DNA of 29,423 bases, from contig DAIRFP010000045.1 in assembly GCA_036794995.1 (NCBI GenBank), positions 1-29,423 on the forward strand, read 5' to 3'. A model generated the notes under the pieces. It ran no database searches and was not told the DNA's origin. It saw nothing but the letters and a program-made list of their open reading frames with translations. Below, one piece after another: positions 8,625 through 16,161 of the stretch (the stretch's first letter is position 1; each line of letters begins with the position of its first letter). The translations under genes were made by a program, and so were the position numbers. Source of the stretch: DAIRFP01 sp036794995. GTDB taxonomy: Bacteria; Desulfobacterota; Binatia; UBA9968.

Positions 8625-9845
8625 TTACCGGTCATCCCGCGATGAAACGGACACCAACGGATTTTTCAACGACAGAAAATAAAGTCTTCCCGGCCGATTC
8701 ATATAGCCAGCCCCAGCTCCCGCTTCGGCGCCCGTGCCAAAATAGAGGTCAGCCCGCTGCAGCCCACGGATCGCGCCGCCGGTATCCTGGTTCAAAACAA
8801 AACGCGAAAACGGCTGCCAGCCAACTAGCTGGCCGCTGGCGTCAAGAACCGGTCTTTCCGTAAAGATAAACGCCAGCGAGGCTTTGGGAAAGAGCCGCGC
8901 GTCGGTGGCGATGGATCTCCCGGGGGTAAGCGGAACCTCGATATTTCCCAGAGGACCTTCCTGGGTAAAACGGAAAAAGACGTAGCTTTCGTTGTAGGAA
9001 AAAATTTCGTTGCGCTCCTCCGGATAGTCCAACAGATACCGGCGCAGGCGCTGCATAGACATCTCTTCGCGCGGGATCCTGTCCCGATCGATGAGCAATC
9101 GGCCAATGCTTCGGTAGGGTCTTCCATTCTGGCCTGCATAACCAATGAAAAGCCGCTTGCCGTCTTCCAACTGGAGGATACCGGACCCCTGAATGTGAAG
9201 AAAAAACAGTTCGATGGGATCTTTCACCCAGGCAATCTCATAACCTCGCCCTTGCAGGTATCCCAATTCGTCGATCTCACGGCGGGAATAGTAAGGCACG
9301 ACATTGCCTCCCTCCAGACGGCCGACGACTTTCTCCACTGCCGCCGACGGCGGGGTTGGCACTCCTTCCGTAACGATTAGATCGGCTGGCATACTATAGA
9401 CCGGATAACTGTACTCCGCTGTCCGCACCAGACTGCCTTCGATCACCGGTTGGTAGTACCCGGTAAACAAGACTGCCTCCGACGCGGGATCCGCGGACGA
9501 AGGGATGAGGTCGAACCGCGCGTGAAAGTCTCGCACCCAGCACTCCCGGCAGTCCCAACCATCGAGGGATCTTTCAAAAGCCAGCAGAGCGTCGAGAACC
9601 TCGCGAGCGGTAAAACGTCGCGGTTGCTCCCCGACCATACGATCCGGAGGCAGTTTCTCCAGGTAACCGATGCTGCGACGAATCGCGACACGCAAAGATT
9701 CCGGATCGAGATCGTCGGAGACGGCGGGTGGTGCGTTTCGCAGCGTTAGAACAGGAGCACATCCAGCGGGCGCCAGCAGCAACAAGAGGAAGAAGGAAAG
9801 CCATCGGTGAAGCCGCCTACCGTATACCTTGCGCCGGTCGGTCAT
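8625..9845 (-). CDS. mltA: Membrane-bound lytic murein transglycosylase A
   Basis: About 406 residues from the ATG at 9843-9845; a TTG at 9854 would add three residues. The N-terminus has an Arg-rich start, a Leu run and an APAGC end near residue 29, a signal peptide with a non-ideal lipobox. Family signatures follow: FTGYYQPVIEGS (MltA domain) and, near the C-terminus, the 3D-domain run QDTGGAIRGLQRADLYFGTG. The Asp in ADLYFG matches the catalytic Asp of E. coli MltA by position, a tentative alignment. The enzyme cleaves peptidoglycan glycan strands to 1,6-anhydro ends at the outer membrane. Its start lies only 20 bp from the divergent metallopeptidase start. A CDF gene follows on the same strand. 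Confidence 0.92.
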   Translation of the reverse strand: MTDRRKVYGRRLHRWLSFFLLLLLAPAGCAPVLTLRNAPPAVSDDLDPESLRVAIRRSIGYLEKLPPDRMVGEQPRRFTAREVLDALLAFERSLDGWDCRECWVRDFHARFDLIPSSADPASEAVLFTGYYQPVIEGSLVRTAEYSYPVYSMPADLIVTEGVPTPPSAAVEKVVGRLEGGNVVPYYSRREIDELGYLQGRGYEIAWVKDPIELFFLHIQGSGILQLEDGKRLFIGYAGQNGRPYRSIGRLLIDRDRIPREEMSMQRLRRYLLDYPEERNEIFSYNESYVFFRFTQEGPLGNIEVPLTPGRSIATDARLFPKASLAFIFTERPVLDASGQLVGWQPFSRFVLNQDTGGAIRGLQRADLYFGTGAEAGAGAGYMNRPGRLYFLSLKNPLVSVSSRDDR

Positions 9846-9865
9846 TTGATACAAACTCTGTAGCG

Positions 9866-10234
9866 TTGGATAGGGACGAAATCAGAAAAGAAGTTGCTCG
9901 AGTTCTCGACAAACTTCCGCGGCGGTTCCGCCAGCGGCTGGAAAACGTCGAGGTCGTGATCGAGGACTGGCCCGGCGACGAGCTGCTGCTGGATGTCGGG
10001 CTCGACCCTCGCCACGACACGCTTTACGGTCTCTACCAGGGCGTCCCCCTGCCTGATCGTTCGAGCATTTATCCACCCATTCTACCAGACAAGATTTCGA
10101 TTTTCTCCGGCCCCCTGTTGGAGGACTTCTCCGACCCCAACGAGTTGCGCGAGCAAATCCGCACCACCCTGCTGCACGAGATCGCCCACTACTTCGGCTT
10201 CGACGACGATGAAATCGACAAGCTGGGTTACTGA
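9866..10234 (+). CDS. Small zincin-like metallopeptidase-fold protein
   Basis: The frame is open from 9728, but the family (Zincin_1, formerly DUF1025) is about 120 residues and starts just before a DEIRKEVARVLDKLPRRF-like helix. The TTG at 9866 is therefore preferred, giving 122 residues; the upstream part overlaps mltA antisense and looks unlike protein. The zinc motif HEIAH (residues 104-108) is followed by YFGFDDDEID, the usual third-ligand region. Family members are cytoplasmic, have the metzincin-like core and no established substrate. No ribosome site precedes the TTG, so the exact start is uncertain. Confidence 0.8.
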   Translation: MDRDEIRKEVARVLDKLPRRFRQRLENVEVVIEDWPGDELLLDVGLDPRHDTLYGLYQGVPLPDRSSIYPPILPDKISIFSGPLLEDFSDPNELREQIRTTLLHEIAHYFGFDDDEIDKLGY

Positions 10235-10403
10235 GACCGGATTATTCACTGACAAGCGAATCAAGGGACGAACCCTCCGGATCGAAGGATACCGGTAAAC
10301 AATGCGAGCGTACCGCCAAGCATCATAAACGTCATTGAAGCTGTTCGTATCTGTGCCTTCGCTCCTCCAAGCTCATCCCTTGATCGGTACTGTGGGGGCG
10401 TTC

Positions 10404-10458
10404 TTCCTCGTAGTATAAATAATCCGGGCTAGCCCCGGGCTAGCCCTCTAACGAGGAA
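10404..10458. repeat. Doubled 11-bp palindromic unit inside an inverted repeat
   Basis: CGGGCTAGCCC occurs twice in tandem (10425-10435 and 10436-10446); each copy holds the perfect 10-bp palindrome GGGCTAGCCC. The pair is enclosed by TTCCTCGT (10404-10411) and its exact reverse complement ACGAGGAA (10451-10458). It overlaps the last codons of the broken AbiEii-type gene. A bidirectional terminator or a protein binding site are both possible. Confidence 0.6.
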
Positions 10459-11113
10459 ACGACTCCACTGCGAGCTTTTTGGCAAGCGAGTGAAAATATT
10501 CCCGAACCTCCTCAAGCGAAAGTGGGGCAATCATAAAGTCGGGGACCTTAGAAAGCCTGAACTCGGACAAGAGATAAGCTACCATCGCTTGTGAAACCCC
10601 AGCGTCCTTCTGTTGAGCGGGCTGGATAAACTCTTCCAATCGATATCCGGCGCGTGAGAGGAAATAGAGGTCGATATAATCTCTGATCTATGCCCGGCCA
10701 ACTACGGTGCAAACCTTATTCGCAGTGATATCATCCAATGTATCAACCACGATTCCCTCAACCCTGTTTTTTTCGCCTGTTATCTGTGGCACTATCTCTT
10801 TGACAAAGTCCACGATGACCGATTCCTCGTTCCGGGAAACTCGATAACGATGAAACTGAGGCGCCGTCTGGAGCGAAGCAATCGAGGCATTTAACCTTGC
10901 TCCGGTATCAGCCACGTAGAGAGGCACGCGGTCAAAGGCATCACCGTCCAACGTGAACAAATCCAGGTCTTCGGAATAGCGGTGTTGAAGATAAAAGGCG
11001 CTTAGGGCTGTCCTGCCGGTTAAGAAAAAGGGAGGATCTCCCTGAAAGAAAAAAGATAAAAAATCCCACTGCAAGGCGGAGAGAATGTCTTTAGCTGATA
11101 AGACCATGCTCAC
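10448..11113 (-). pseudogene. AbiEii-type nucleotidyltransferase toxin, interrupted by an amber codon
   Basis: Read on the minus strand from GTG 11113 (or ATG 11107), the frame gives 141 residues, an in-frame TAG at 10688-10690, then 79 more residues in the same frame to a stop at 10448. Joined, the product matches the AbiEii/AbiGii toxin family: FFLTGRTALSAFYLQHRYSEDLDLF early, DTLDDITANK in the middle, and GRA-stop-IRDYIDLYF, where relatives usually have Glu at the stop (GAG to TAG is one change). The DxD pair (Asp49, Asp51) is kept, but the usual Gly-Gly of the nucleotidyltransferase motif is Gly33-Arg34. Family members block translation by adding nucleotides to tRNA ends. Two lesions suggest decay; sequencing error or readthrough remain possible. 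Its start overlaps the partner gene. Confidence 0.8.
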
Positions 11114-11366
11114 GCCACGTAGCGTAAAAGAACTCCCAGAAACGTTGCTTCCGTCCCAGTCTCCGGCGAAGTCCTTCCCAATGAGAAGCCAGAAAGGTCG
11201 GTGAGAGATAATCCCAGACTTCTTCGAATCGTGCTTCCCTCAAAATCTTGGCCGCGTAATAAACGCACTCTTCCTCATTTTGACCGTCCAAAAGCTTCTT
11301 GAGATCGCCGCGAGTAAGCGGCTCATCCCACAAAAAATTGGGTCTGTCAGTCAGCTCCGGAATCAT
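11091..11366 (-). CDS. Small protein preceding the AbiEii-type gene (possible partner/antitoxin)
   Basis: A 91-residue protein starting MIPELTDRPNFLWDEPLTRGDLKKLLDG and rich in acidic, Trp and Arg residues (ARFEEVWDYL, HWEGLRRRLGRKQRFWEFFY). It has no membrane segment. Its end overlaps the start of the AbiEii-type frame by 17-23 bp, a translational-coupling layout typical of toxin-antitoxin pairs with the small gene first. It does not look like the classical winged-helix AbiEi antitoxin, which is about twice as long, so antitoxin is inferred from context only. No strong ribosome site is seen. Confidence 0.6.
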   Translation of the reverse strand: MIPELTDRPNFLWDEPLTRGDLKKLLDGQNEEECVYYAAKILREARFEEVWDYLSPTFLASHWEGLRRRLGRKQRFWEFFYATWREHGLIS

Positions 11367-11414
11367 GCCGTTATTCTACCATTATCCCCCCGGGCCTAAA
11401 ACTCGCCCTCACGC

Positions 11415-11433
11415 ACTCCGGCAACTACGGAGT
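11415..11433 (-). terminator. Hairpin after the ornithine cyclodeaminase-like gene
   Basis: A 6-bp perfect stem, ACTCCG (11415-11420) with CGGAGT (11428-11433), has a 7-nt loop and lies 22 bp past the stop of the gene at 11456 in its direction of transcription. A GTTTT stretch follows about 10 nt later, so termination is possible but weak. Confidence 0.3.
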
Positions 11434-11455
11434 CTCCATCTCAATCTCCGTCTTG

Positions 11456-12544
11456 TCAGTCCCTGATGTCTTGCAGAAACCACTCCGTCGGGAGCTCGCG
11501 GCCCGCGCCTTTTTCTTTTGCCAGTTGATAGACCTTGCCCGCGCATGCAGCGAACTGCAGCCCCTGCGTCCCCGCGTTGATGAAGAAGGTGATTTGTTTG
11601 TCACTGGTTCTGCCCGGAACCTTGCCGGCTCTAAAGTCCATGAAATATTTAAAGTGATCACCTCGATAGTTGTCTACCACGGGATTGGGAATCCGGCTTC
11701 TTTCTTCCGGTTGGCCGGCGATATAACCGACGTTGCCGTGGAGGCGCACCATGCCCTCATCCATCGCCTCGATGGTATTTTTGCCGAGTTTCAGAGAAAC
11801 ATCGCAGCGCTTGAGCACTTTCGGGCCGACCTCGCACGCGCGCACGCACGTAATATGCGCCCCTTCCTTCAGCCATTCCGGCTCATCGAACACCGTCCGG
11901 GTGGAATCGGTGCAAGTCGCCACGATATCCGCCTCCCGCACGACCAACTCGGGCTTATCCACGGCGACCACTTCCACATCCAATCTACCGGTCATCTCCC
12001 TGGCATAGGCCTCCCGGTTGGCTTTTGTCGGACTGTAGACTTTGACTTGCTTGATTTTACGCACCTCGGCAAATGCTTCCAAATAGCTCCGCGCCATTCC
12101 TCCAGAGCCGAACATGCCGACGACCGATGCGTCTTGCCGCGCGAGGTATTTGGCTCCCAAGCCGGCGCACCCGCCCACGCGCATGTGCTGCAAGAGTCCA
12201 TCATTGATGATGGCGAGCGGCTCGCCGTTGCGAACGCTGAAAACCATCACCAGGCCGCACCAGGTTCCCGGTTGCATGCAATACTTCTCTTCAGTCTCAC
12301 CCCCAGGCCAATAGACAATATCGGATTTCATCCGAATCGCAAAAACGCCGATCTTTCGGCTCGCCCCTTCCATGGTACCCCAGCGGTAGTAACCGTCGGG
12401 ACGATCGCAGGGCATCCAAAGATCGAGCCGCGGGCGGTAAACCGCATCGCCCTTGAGCAGATCGTCGTAACCGTCCTCCAAGGCCTCCAGACAGGATTTC
12501 ATATCGAAAAGCTTTTCCACTTCCTGGTTGTTAATCAGTAGCAT
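11456..12544 (-). CDS. Ornithine cyclodeaminase / mu-crystallin family oxidoreductase
   Basis: A 362-residue member of the OCD/mu-crystallin family, NAD(P)-dependent enzymes that cyclodeaminate ornithine or reduce cyclic imines such as pyrroline carboxylate. The Rossmann motif is GSGGMAR (Gly146-x-Gly148-x-x-Ala151), preceded by the family's HMRVGG helix (residues 120-125) and an FAIRMKSD segment with the conserved Lys. It is slightly longer than typical (about 310-340), with a C-terminal extension ending TEWFLQDIRD. The start has AGGAGG at 12551-12556, 6 nt before ATG. Substrate is uncertain; many metagenomic members are not true ornithine cyclodeaminases. It is divergent from an FAH-family gene, which may share a pathway. 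Confidence 0.88.
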   Translation of the reverse strand: MLLINNQEVEKLFDMKSCLEALEDGYDDLLKGDAVYRPRLDLWMPCDRPDGYYRWGTMEGASRKIGVFAIRMKSDIVYWPGGETEEKYCMQPGTWCGLVMVFSVRNGEPLAIINDGLLQHMRVGGCAGLGAKYLARQDASVVGMFGSGGMARSYLEAFAEVRKIKQVKVYSPTKANREAYAREMTGRLDVEVVAVDKPELVVREADIVATCTDSTRTVFDEPEWLKEGAHITCVRACEVGPKVLKRCDVSLKLGKNTIEAMDEGMVRLHGNVGYIAGQPEERSRIPNPVVDNYRGDHFKYFMDFRAGKVPGRTSDKQITFFINAGTQGLQFAACAGKVYQLAKEKGAGRELPTEWFLQDIRD

Positions 12545-12648
12545 AGTGTTCCTCCTATGATTCGCTTACACGAATCTGCCGAGTTTGGAAAGGCTCACAC
12601 AGAACGGAATACGAGGGATTTCTCGACTCCGGGACGCCCCGATTCGGA

Positions 12649-12678
12649 TTGACATTTGCTCACCCTTGTCGCAAAGAT
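12649..12678 (+). promoter_or_regulatory. Candidate sigma-70 promoter for the FAH-family gene
   Basis: A perfect -35 TTGACA lies at 12649-12654. An AAAGAT at 12673-12678, 18 bp later, is a weak -10. This would start transcription about 25 nt before the TTG start at 12712. Confidence 0.3.
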
Positions 12679-12698
12679 AGGCGCAAATTTCGACGACT

Positions 12699-12704
12699 GG
12701 AGGG
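12699..12704 (+). promoter_or_regulatory. Shine-Dalgarno GGAGGG setting a TTG start
   Basis: GGAGGG lies 7 nt before the TTG at 12712-12714. This places the protein start at KILRFNDDRIGV, where FAH-family proteins normally begin, and discards the longer frame that starts at TTG 12649. Confidence 0.65.
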
Positions 12705-12711
12705 CTTCACA

Positions 12712-13623
12712 TTGAAAATTCTACGATTCAACGACGATCGGATCGGCGTCATCAAGAACGACAATAATGTGGTGGATGTAAGCGACACCGTCAGCGCGCG
12801 CAAGGCCAAGGGGCCGCAGCGAGTGATGGAGGAGATCATCGAGGGTTGGCGCAAATACCGCCGCAGATTTGAAAAGCTCTTGGCGGAGCAAGAAGGCGTC
12901 CCCCTGAGCAGCGTCCAGCTACTATGCCCGCTTCCTCGACCCAGCAAGTGCCTCGCGGCTTTTGTCAATTACGTCGATAGACCGGATCGCAGCCCTGACA
13001 GTTTGCCCAATGAATATTTTTATAAATCCCCCGATCTGGTGGGACCTGGAGGAACCGTCGAACTCAGAGATATTCCGGCGGCCGTGGTCTACCAGCCGGA
13101 AGCGGAGTTCGCTTTCGTCATCGGCAAGACCGCCAAAGACGTGCCGGAATCCAAAGCTTTGGATTACGTGTTCGGCTACGTCCCCTTCTTCGATATTTCA
13201 ACCCGCGGGCTGGCGCGGCGCACGCAGTTCGTTCCCAAAGGCCAGGATAGTCATGGCGCCTGCGGGCCTTGGATCATCACCAAGGACGAGATTCCGGATC
13301 CGCACAATGTCGTCGTGAAGTCCTGGACCAGCGGCGAACCGCGGCAAAACTACAACACTAAATTTATGGCGCACAAAATTCCCGATCAGATCGCCTGGTT
13401 GACCCGCCTCCTCCGGCTCAACCCGGGAGACGTGGTCGCTACCGGAACCTTTCACGAGGGCCTGCGTCCGGTGAACAGCGGCGACACCATCGAGATCGAA
13501 TTCGAAAACCTCGGCAAAGCCAAATTCCTGGTCGGAGGCAATAGTCCCCGCAAGGATGCCGATTGGCTCCCCGGACGCAATCAGCCGCAAGCACCGGCGG
13601 GCGGAGGAATGCATCGAGTCTAA
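12712..13623 (+). CDS. Fumarylacetoacetate hydrolase (FAH) family protein
   Basis: About 303 residues from the TTG at 12712. The FAH-fold metal site is visible: the ExE pair at Glu130 and Glu132 in QPEAEFAFVIGK, and Asp161 in the FFDISTRG segment. The C-terminal GDVVATGTFHEG and GDTIEIEFENLGKAKF are also typical. The family hydrolyses or decarboxylates 2-keto acids late in aromatic and catechol breakdown in the cytoplasm, using Mg2+ or Mn2+; the exact reaction cannot be told. The C-terminus (NQPQAPAGGGMHRV) looks like a disordered tail. Its stop abuts the left arm of a heptamer-repeat hairpin that separates it from the convergent ABC permease gene. It is divergent from the OCD-like gene. Confidence 0.88.
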   Translation: MKILRFNDDRIGVIKNDNNVVDVSDTVSARKAKGPQRVMEEIIEGWRKYRRRFEKLLAEQEGVPLSSVQLLCPLPRPSKCLAAFVNYVDRPDRSPDSLPNEYFYKSPDLVGPGGTVELRDIPAAVVYQPEAEFAFVIGKTAKDVPESKALDYVFGYVPFFDISTRGLARRTQFVPKGQDSHGACGPWIITKDEIPDPHNVVVKSWTSGEPRQNYNTKFMAHKIPDQIAWLTRLLRLNPGDVVATGTFHEGLRPVNSGDTIEIEFENLGKAKFLVGGNSPRKDADWLPGRNQPQAPAGGGMHRV

Positions 13624-13724
13624 AAGGGATAAAGGATAAGGGCAAAAGGATGAAGTAGGAGTCGGAACGGCGTGCCAGGGAGATCTGGATCATTTATCCT
13701 TTATCCCTTATCCTTCATCCTTTT
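13623..13724. repeat. Inverted pair of 7-bp repeat arrays (TAAAGGA units) between convergent genes
   Basis: From 13623 the left arm reads AAAGGGA, TAAAGGA, TAAGGGC, AAAAGGA, TGAAGTA. From 13690 the right arm reads TCATTTA, TCCTTTA, TCCCTTA, TCCTTCA, TCCTTTT. The right arm is the reverse complement of the left with 27 of 32 positions matching (13623-13654 against 13693-13724), so a transcript in either direction would fold into a long hairpin with a loop of about 38 nt. The right arm supplies the last codons and TAA stop of the permease gene. It could serve as a two-way terminator. Confidence 0.85.
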
Positions 13725-14481
13725 GTCGGATCATCCCCCAGTGCCAAGCCAGCAATGAACGGTGCAGTTGATTGAAGAGCTGGTTCAGCAAGTAGCCTAG
13801 GATCGCCAGCGCCAGCATCCCGGCGTACATCTGTGCGACCCTAAACCGTCTTTGCGAATCCAGAATAAAGTAACCGATCCCATCGGTGCTTCCCACCATC
13901 TCCGAAATCACCACGAGAATGAGCATGATCGGCAGACTCACTCTCAAGCCGGTCATGATCTGCGGCGAGCACGCGGGCAGGATCACTTGCCAGAGGATCT
14001 TTCGCTGCGGCAGTCCAAAGGTTCTGGCGGTCTGCAAGAGAACCCGATCGACGTTTCTCACCCCATCGAGGGTGTTCAGCAGGATTGGCCACGCACAGGA
14101 AAAGAAAATGACGAAAATCTTCATCTCGTCTTCCAGGCCGAAAAATAACATCGCCACGGGAACGATGACGGGCGGAGGAATAGGCCGCAGCATTTCGACG
14201 ATGACTTCCAGCCCGCGATGGATCCGCTCGGACAGGCCCATAAAGATTCCCAATGGGATGAAGACCGCCGCTGCCAAAAGATAGCCGAGAGCCGCTCTCT
14301 TTAAACTTGCAAGCAGCTGAAGCGGTAACTGGCCCGACCCAAGGAGCTCGAAGAATGTCAGCGCAATCTTGCTCACCGGCGGGACGATGAGGGGATTGAC
14401 CCACCCCCCTCGCGCCACTAGTTCCCAAACCAGCAAAACTCCCAGCAAAAAAAGCAGACCGTTCAACTTCCCGCCGCGCAT
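13708..14481 (-). CDS. ABC transporter permease (SsuC/TauC-like), second of two
   Basis: A 257-residue inner-membrane permease of the nitrate/sulfonate/taurine type with about six hydrophobic segments. The EAA-like loop that contacts the ATPase is TARTFGLPQRKILWQVILPA. The gene begins 3 bp after the stop of the preceding permease and is the last of the operon. Its final residues (KDEG) and stop codon are encoded by the right arm of the heptamer repeat, which suggests the repeat has invaded or replaced the original 3' end. It closely resembles its neighbour, as expected for a heterodimeric channel made by duplication. Confidence 0.88.
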   Translation of the reverse strand: MRGGKLNGLLFLLGVLLVWELVARGGWVNPLIVPPVSKIALTFFELLGSGQLPLQLLASLKRAALGYLLAAAVFIPLGIFMGLSERIHRGLEVIVEMLRPIPPPVIVPVAMLFFGLEDEMKIFVIFFSCAWPILLNTLDGVRNVDRVLLQTARTFGLPQRKILWQVILPACSPQIMTGLRVSLPIMLILVVISEMVGSTDGIGYFILDSQRRFRVAQMYAGMLALAILGYLLNQLFNQLHRSLLAWHWGMIRQKDEG

Positions 14482-14484
14482 AGC

Positions 14485-15264
14485 TCAGACCGTCTCCCTC
14501 GCAACCATGGCGCGACGCCATCGCATCGTCTTCTCTTCCAGCGCGACAAACAAGCGATTGAGCAGGTAGCCGAGCAGCGCGACGAGCATGATGCCGGCGT
14601 ACATAGGGCTGCTGCGTAACGCGCGCTCCTCATCCAGAATAAAGAAGCCCAGACCGTTGCTGCCGGCGATCATCTCCGCGGTGGTCACAAGGATCAGAGC
14701 GATGGATAGACTCACCCGCAAGCCGGTCACGATATAAGGCGATGCCGCGGGCAAGATAATCTGCCAGAGGATCCGCCGGCGGGCCAGACCAAAGGTTCGC
14801 CCGGTATCGATCAAGGTTCGCTCGATATGCCGGACGCCATCGATGGTATTGACCAGGATCGGCCAGGTGCTCGCGTAAACCGTCACTGCCACAATCATTG
14901 CATCGCCGATGCCAAGCAGGAGTATCGCCACCGGAATGATTGCCACGGACGGCATCGGTCGCAGAAACTCAATCATCATCGCCAGCAAGCTGTGAGCCAT
15001 GCGAAAGTAACCCAGGCAGACGCCGAGGGTCACGGCGATCGCCGCAGCGAGAAGATAACCTTGTAGGAAACGCGCCAAGGTGGCAAACAAGTGGACCGCG
15101 ATTTGGCCGGAAAGAATGATTTCCCCTAAGGAAGCCAACACCTGGCTCAGGGGCGGCAGGTAGGGTGCCAGCTTCGGGTTTGATCGGGAGCCGACTTCCC
15201 ACAGCAGCAGCAGGCCGGCGAACGCCGACCAACCCGCCCAATTGAATCTGCCGGAGTAACTCAC
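14485..15264 (-). CDS. ABC transporter permease (SsuC/TauC-like), first of two
   Basis: A 259-residue permease with the same fold as the next gene. The EAA-like loop reads TGRTFGLARRRILWQIILPA, followed by SPYIVTGLRVSL. The start is GTG at 15262-15264 and overlaps the TGA stop of the ATPase gene by 4 bp (GTGA), so the two are translationally coupled. Two distinct permeases with one ATPase suggest a heterodimeric transmembrane part. The substrate is undefined. Confidence 0.88.
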   Translation of the reverse strand: MSYSGRFNWAGWSAFAGLLLLWEVGSRSNPKLAPYLPPLSQVLASLGEIILSGQIAVHLFATLARFLQGYLLAAAIAVTLGVCLGYFRMAHSLLAMMIEFLRPMPSVAIIPVAILLLGIGDAMIVAVTVYASTWPILVNTIDGVRHIERTLIDTGRTFGLARRRILWQIILPAASPYIVTGLRVSLSIALILVTTAEMIAGSNGLGFFILDEERALRSSPMYAGIMLVALLGYLLNRLFVALEEKTMRWRRAMVARETV

Positions 15265-16037
15265 GCCGCGCTTTTGTTGCTGATCTTTTGGTAGATCCGG
15301 TTTCTGATGTCCATGAATTTTCCTTCCCCACGGGTCGTCACCTGATGCCGCGGTCTGAGAAAATCGATCCTGAGCTCTTCGACAATTTGCGAGGGGCGTC
15401 GACTGAGCACCCAGATCCGATCGGAAAGGTAAATCGCTTCTTCGATGTCGTGGGTAATGAAAATAATCGTCGTGCCAAGCTCTTCCCAGAGCCTCAGCAA
15501 CGTGTCTTCGAGCTCCAGGCGGGTCAGCGCATCCAGCGAGCCAAAGGGCTCGTCCATCAAGAGAACCTCCGGTTCGTAGGCCAGCGCCCGTGCTATCGCC
15601 ACGCGTTGCTGCATGCCACCCGACAGTTCCCAGGGATAGTGGTTCTCAAATCCTTTCAGACCGACGAGCTCGATCAGGGATCTGGCCTTTCCCTCCGATT
15701 CCCGAGTTTTTTGGCCGCGCGCGGCCAAGCCGAAAAGCACGTTGCCGAGGACCGAGCGCCAGGCAAAAAGCGACTTGTTGAATTCCTGAAAGACCAGCAC
15801 CAGATCGGGCGGCGGCCCGTTCACGGCGCGCCCCTTCACCAGGACTCTACCCGTGGTGGGAGCGATCAGCCCGGCGATCGTCATGAGCAGGGTGGTCTTG
15901 CCGCAACCGGACGGCCCGACAAAGGAGACGAACTCGCCGGGTTCGACCCGGCAAGAGATATTGCCAATCGCCAAGGTCATCTCGCCGCCCATCTGGCGAT
16001 AGCTCTTAGAGAGACTTTCGACTTCTAGAATAGGCAT
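15261..16037 (-). CDS. ABC transporter ATP-binding protein (SsuB/TauB-like)
   Basis: A 258-residue ATPase with all core motifs: Walker A GPSGCGKTT (residues 41-49), Q-loop VFQEFNKSLFAW (near 83), signature LSGGMQQR (138-145), Walker B LLMDEP (159-164) and the switch His196 in FITHD. The group closely follows nitrate/sulfonate/taurine importers. It powers uptake through the two downstream permeases. It starts at ATG 16037 without a strong ribosome site; 124 bp that include an eight-unit heptamer array separate it from the binding-protein gene. Confidence 0.92.
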   Translation of the reverse strand: MPILEVESLSKSYRQMGGEMTLAIGNISCRVEPGEFVSFVGPSGCGKTTLLMTIAGLIAPTTGRVLVKGRAVNGPPPDLVLVFQEFNKSLFAWRSVLGNVLFGLAARGQKTRESEGKARSLIELVGLKGFENHYPWELSGGMQQRVAIARALAYEPEVLLMDEPFGSLDALTRLELEDTLLRLWEELGTTIIFITHDIEEAIYLSDRIWVLSRRPSQIVEELRIDFLRPRHQVTTRGEGKFMDIRNRIYQKISNKSAA

Positions 16038-16105
16038 GAATGGCTAGTCACCAGGCAAGATGGTGAGTGCTGGCGTGTTGGAACGACGATAATTCCCTAC
16101 ACTCG

Positions 16106-16161
16106 GAGTCAGTGAGTCATCAGCAGTGATCAGTCATCCGTCGTCGGTCATCAGTTACCAG
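16106..16161. repeat. Array of eight degenerate 7-bp units (TCATCAG type) inside the ABC operon
   Basis: In 7-bp steps from 16106: GAGTCAG, TGAGTCA, TCAGCAG, TGATCAG, TCATCCG, TCGTCGG, TCATCAG, TTACCAG. The next unit, TCAGGCT, contains the TGA stop of the binding-protein gene (16162-16164 on the minus strand), so the array runs directly into the coding sequence. There is no inverted second arm. It lies between the binding-protein and ATPase genes, where it would be transcribed and could affect relative expression. Confidence 0.75.

Noticed and set aside
9728..9865. Long N-terminal extension of the metallopeptidase
   Set aside because: It runs antisense to the mltA signal-peptide region and goes beyond the normal 120-residue family length.
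11453..12541. Plus-strand open frame of 362 codons exactly opposite the ornithine cyclodeaminase-like gene
   Set aside because: It mirrors a gene with a Rossmann motif and strong ribosome site. An equal-length mirrored frame is a known artefact of codon use.
12649..12711. TTG start of the FAH-family gene at 12649
   Set aside because: It would add a Lys/Arg-rich tail with no ribosome site, whereas TTG 12712 has GGAGGG at proper spacing; TTGACA at 12649 reads better as a -35 box.
15288..16028. Plus-strand frame of 246 codons opposite the ABC ATPase
   Set aside because: The minus strand carries all ATPase motifs, so the plus frame is a shadow.
16106..16161. CRISPR array
   Set aside because: The units are only 7 bp, degenerate and gap-free, with no spacers and no cas genes nearby. 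The same holds for the other heptamer arrays.
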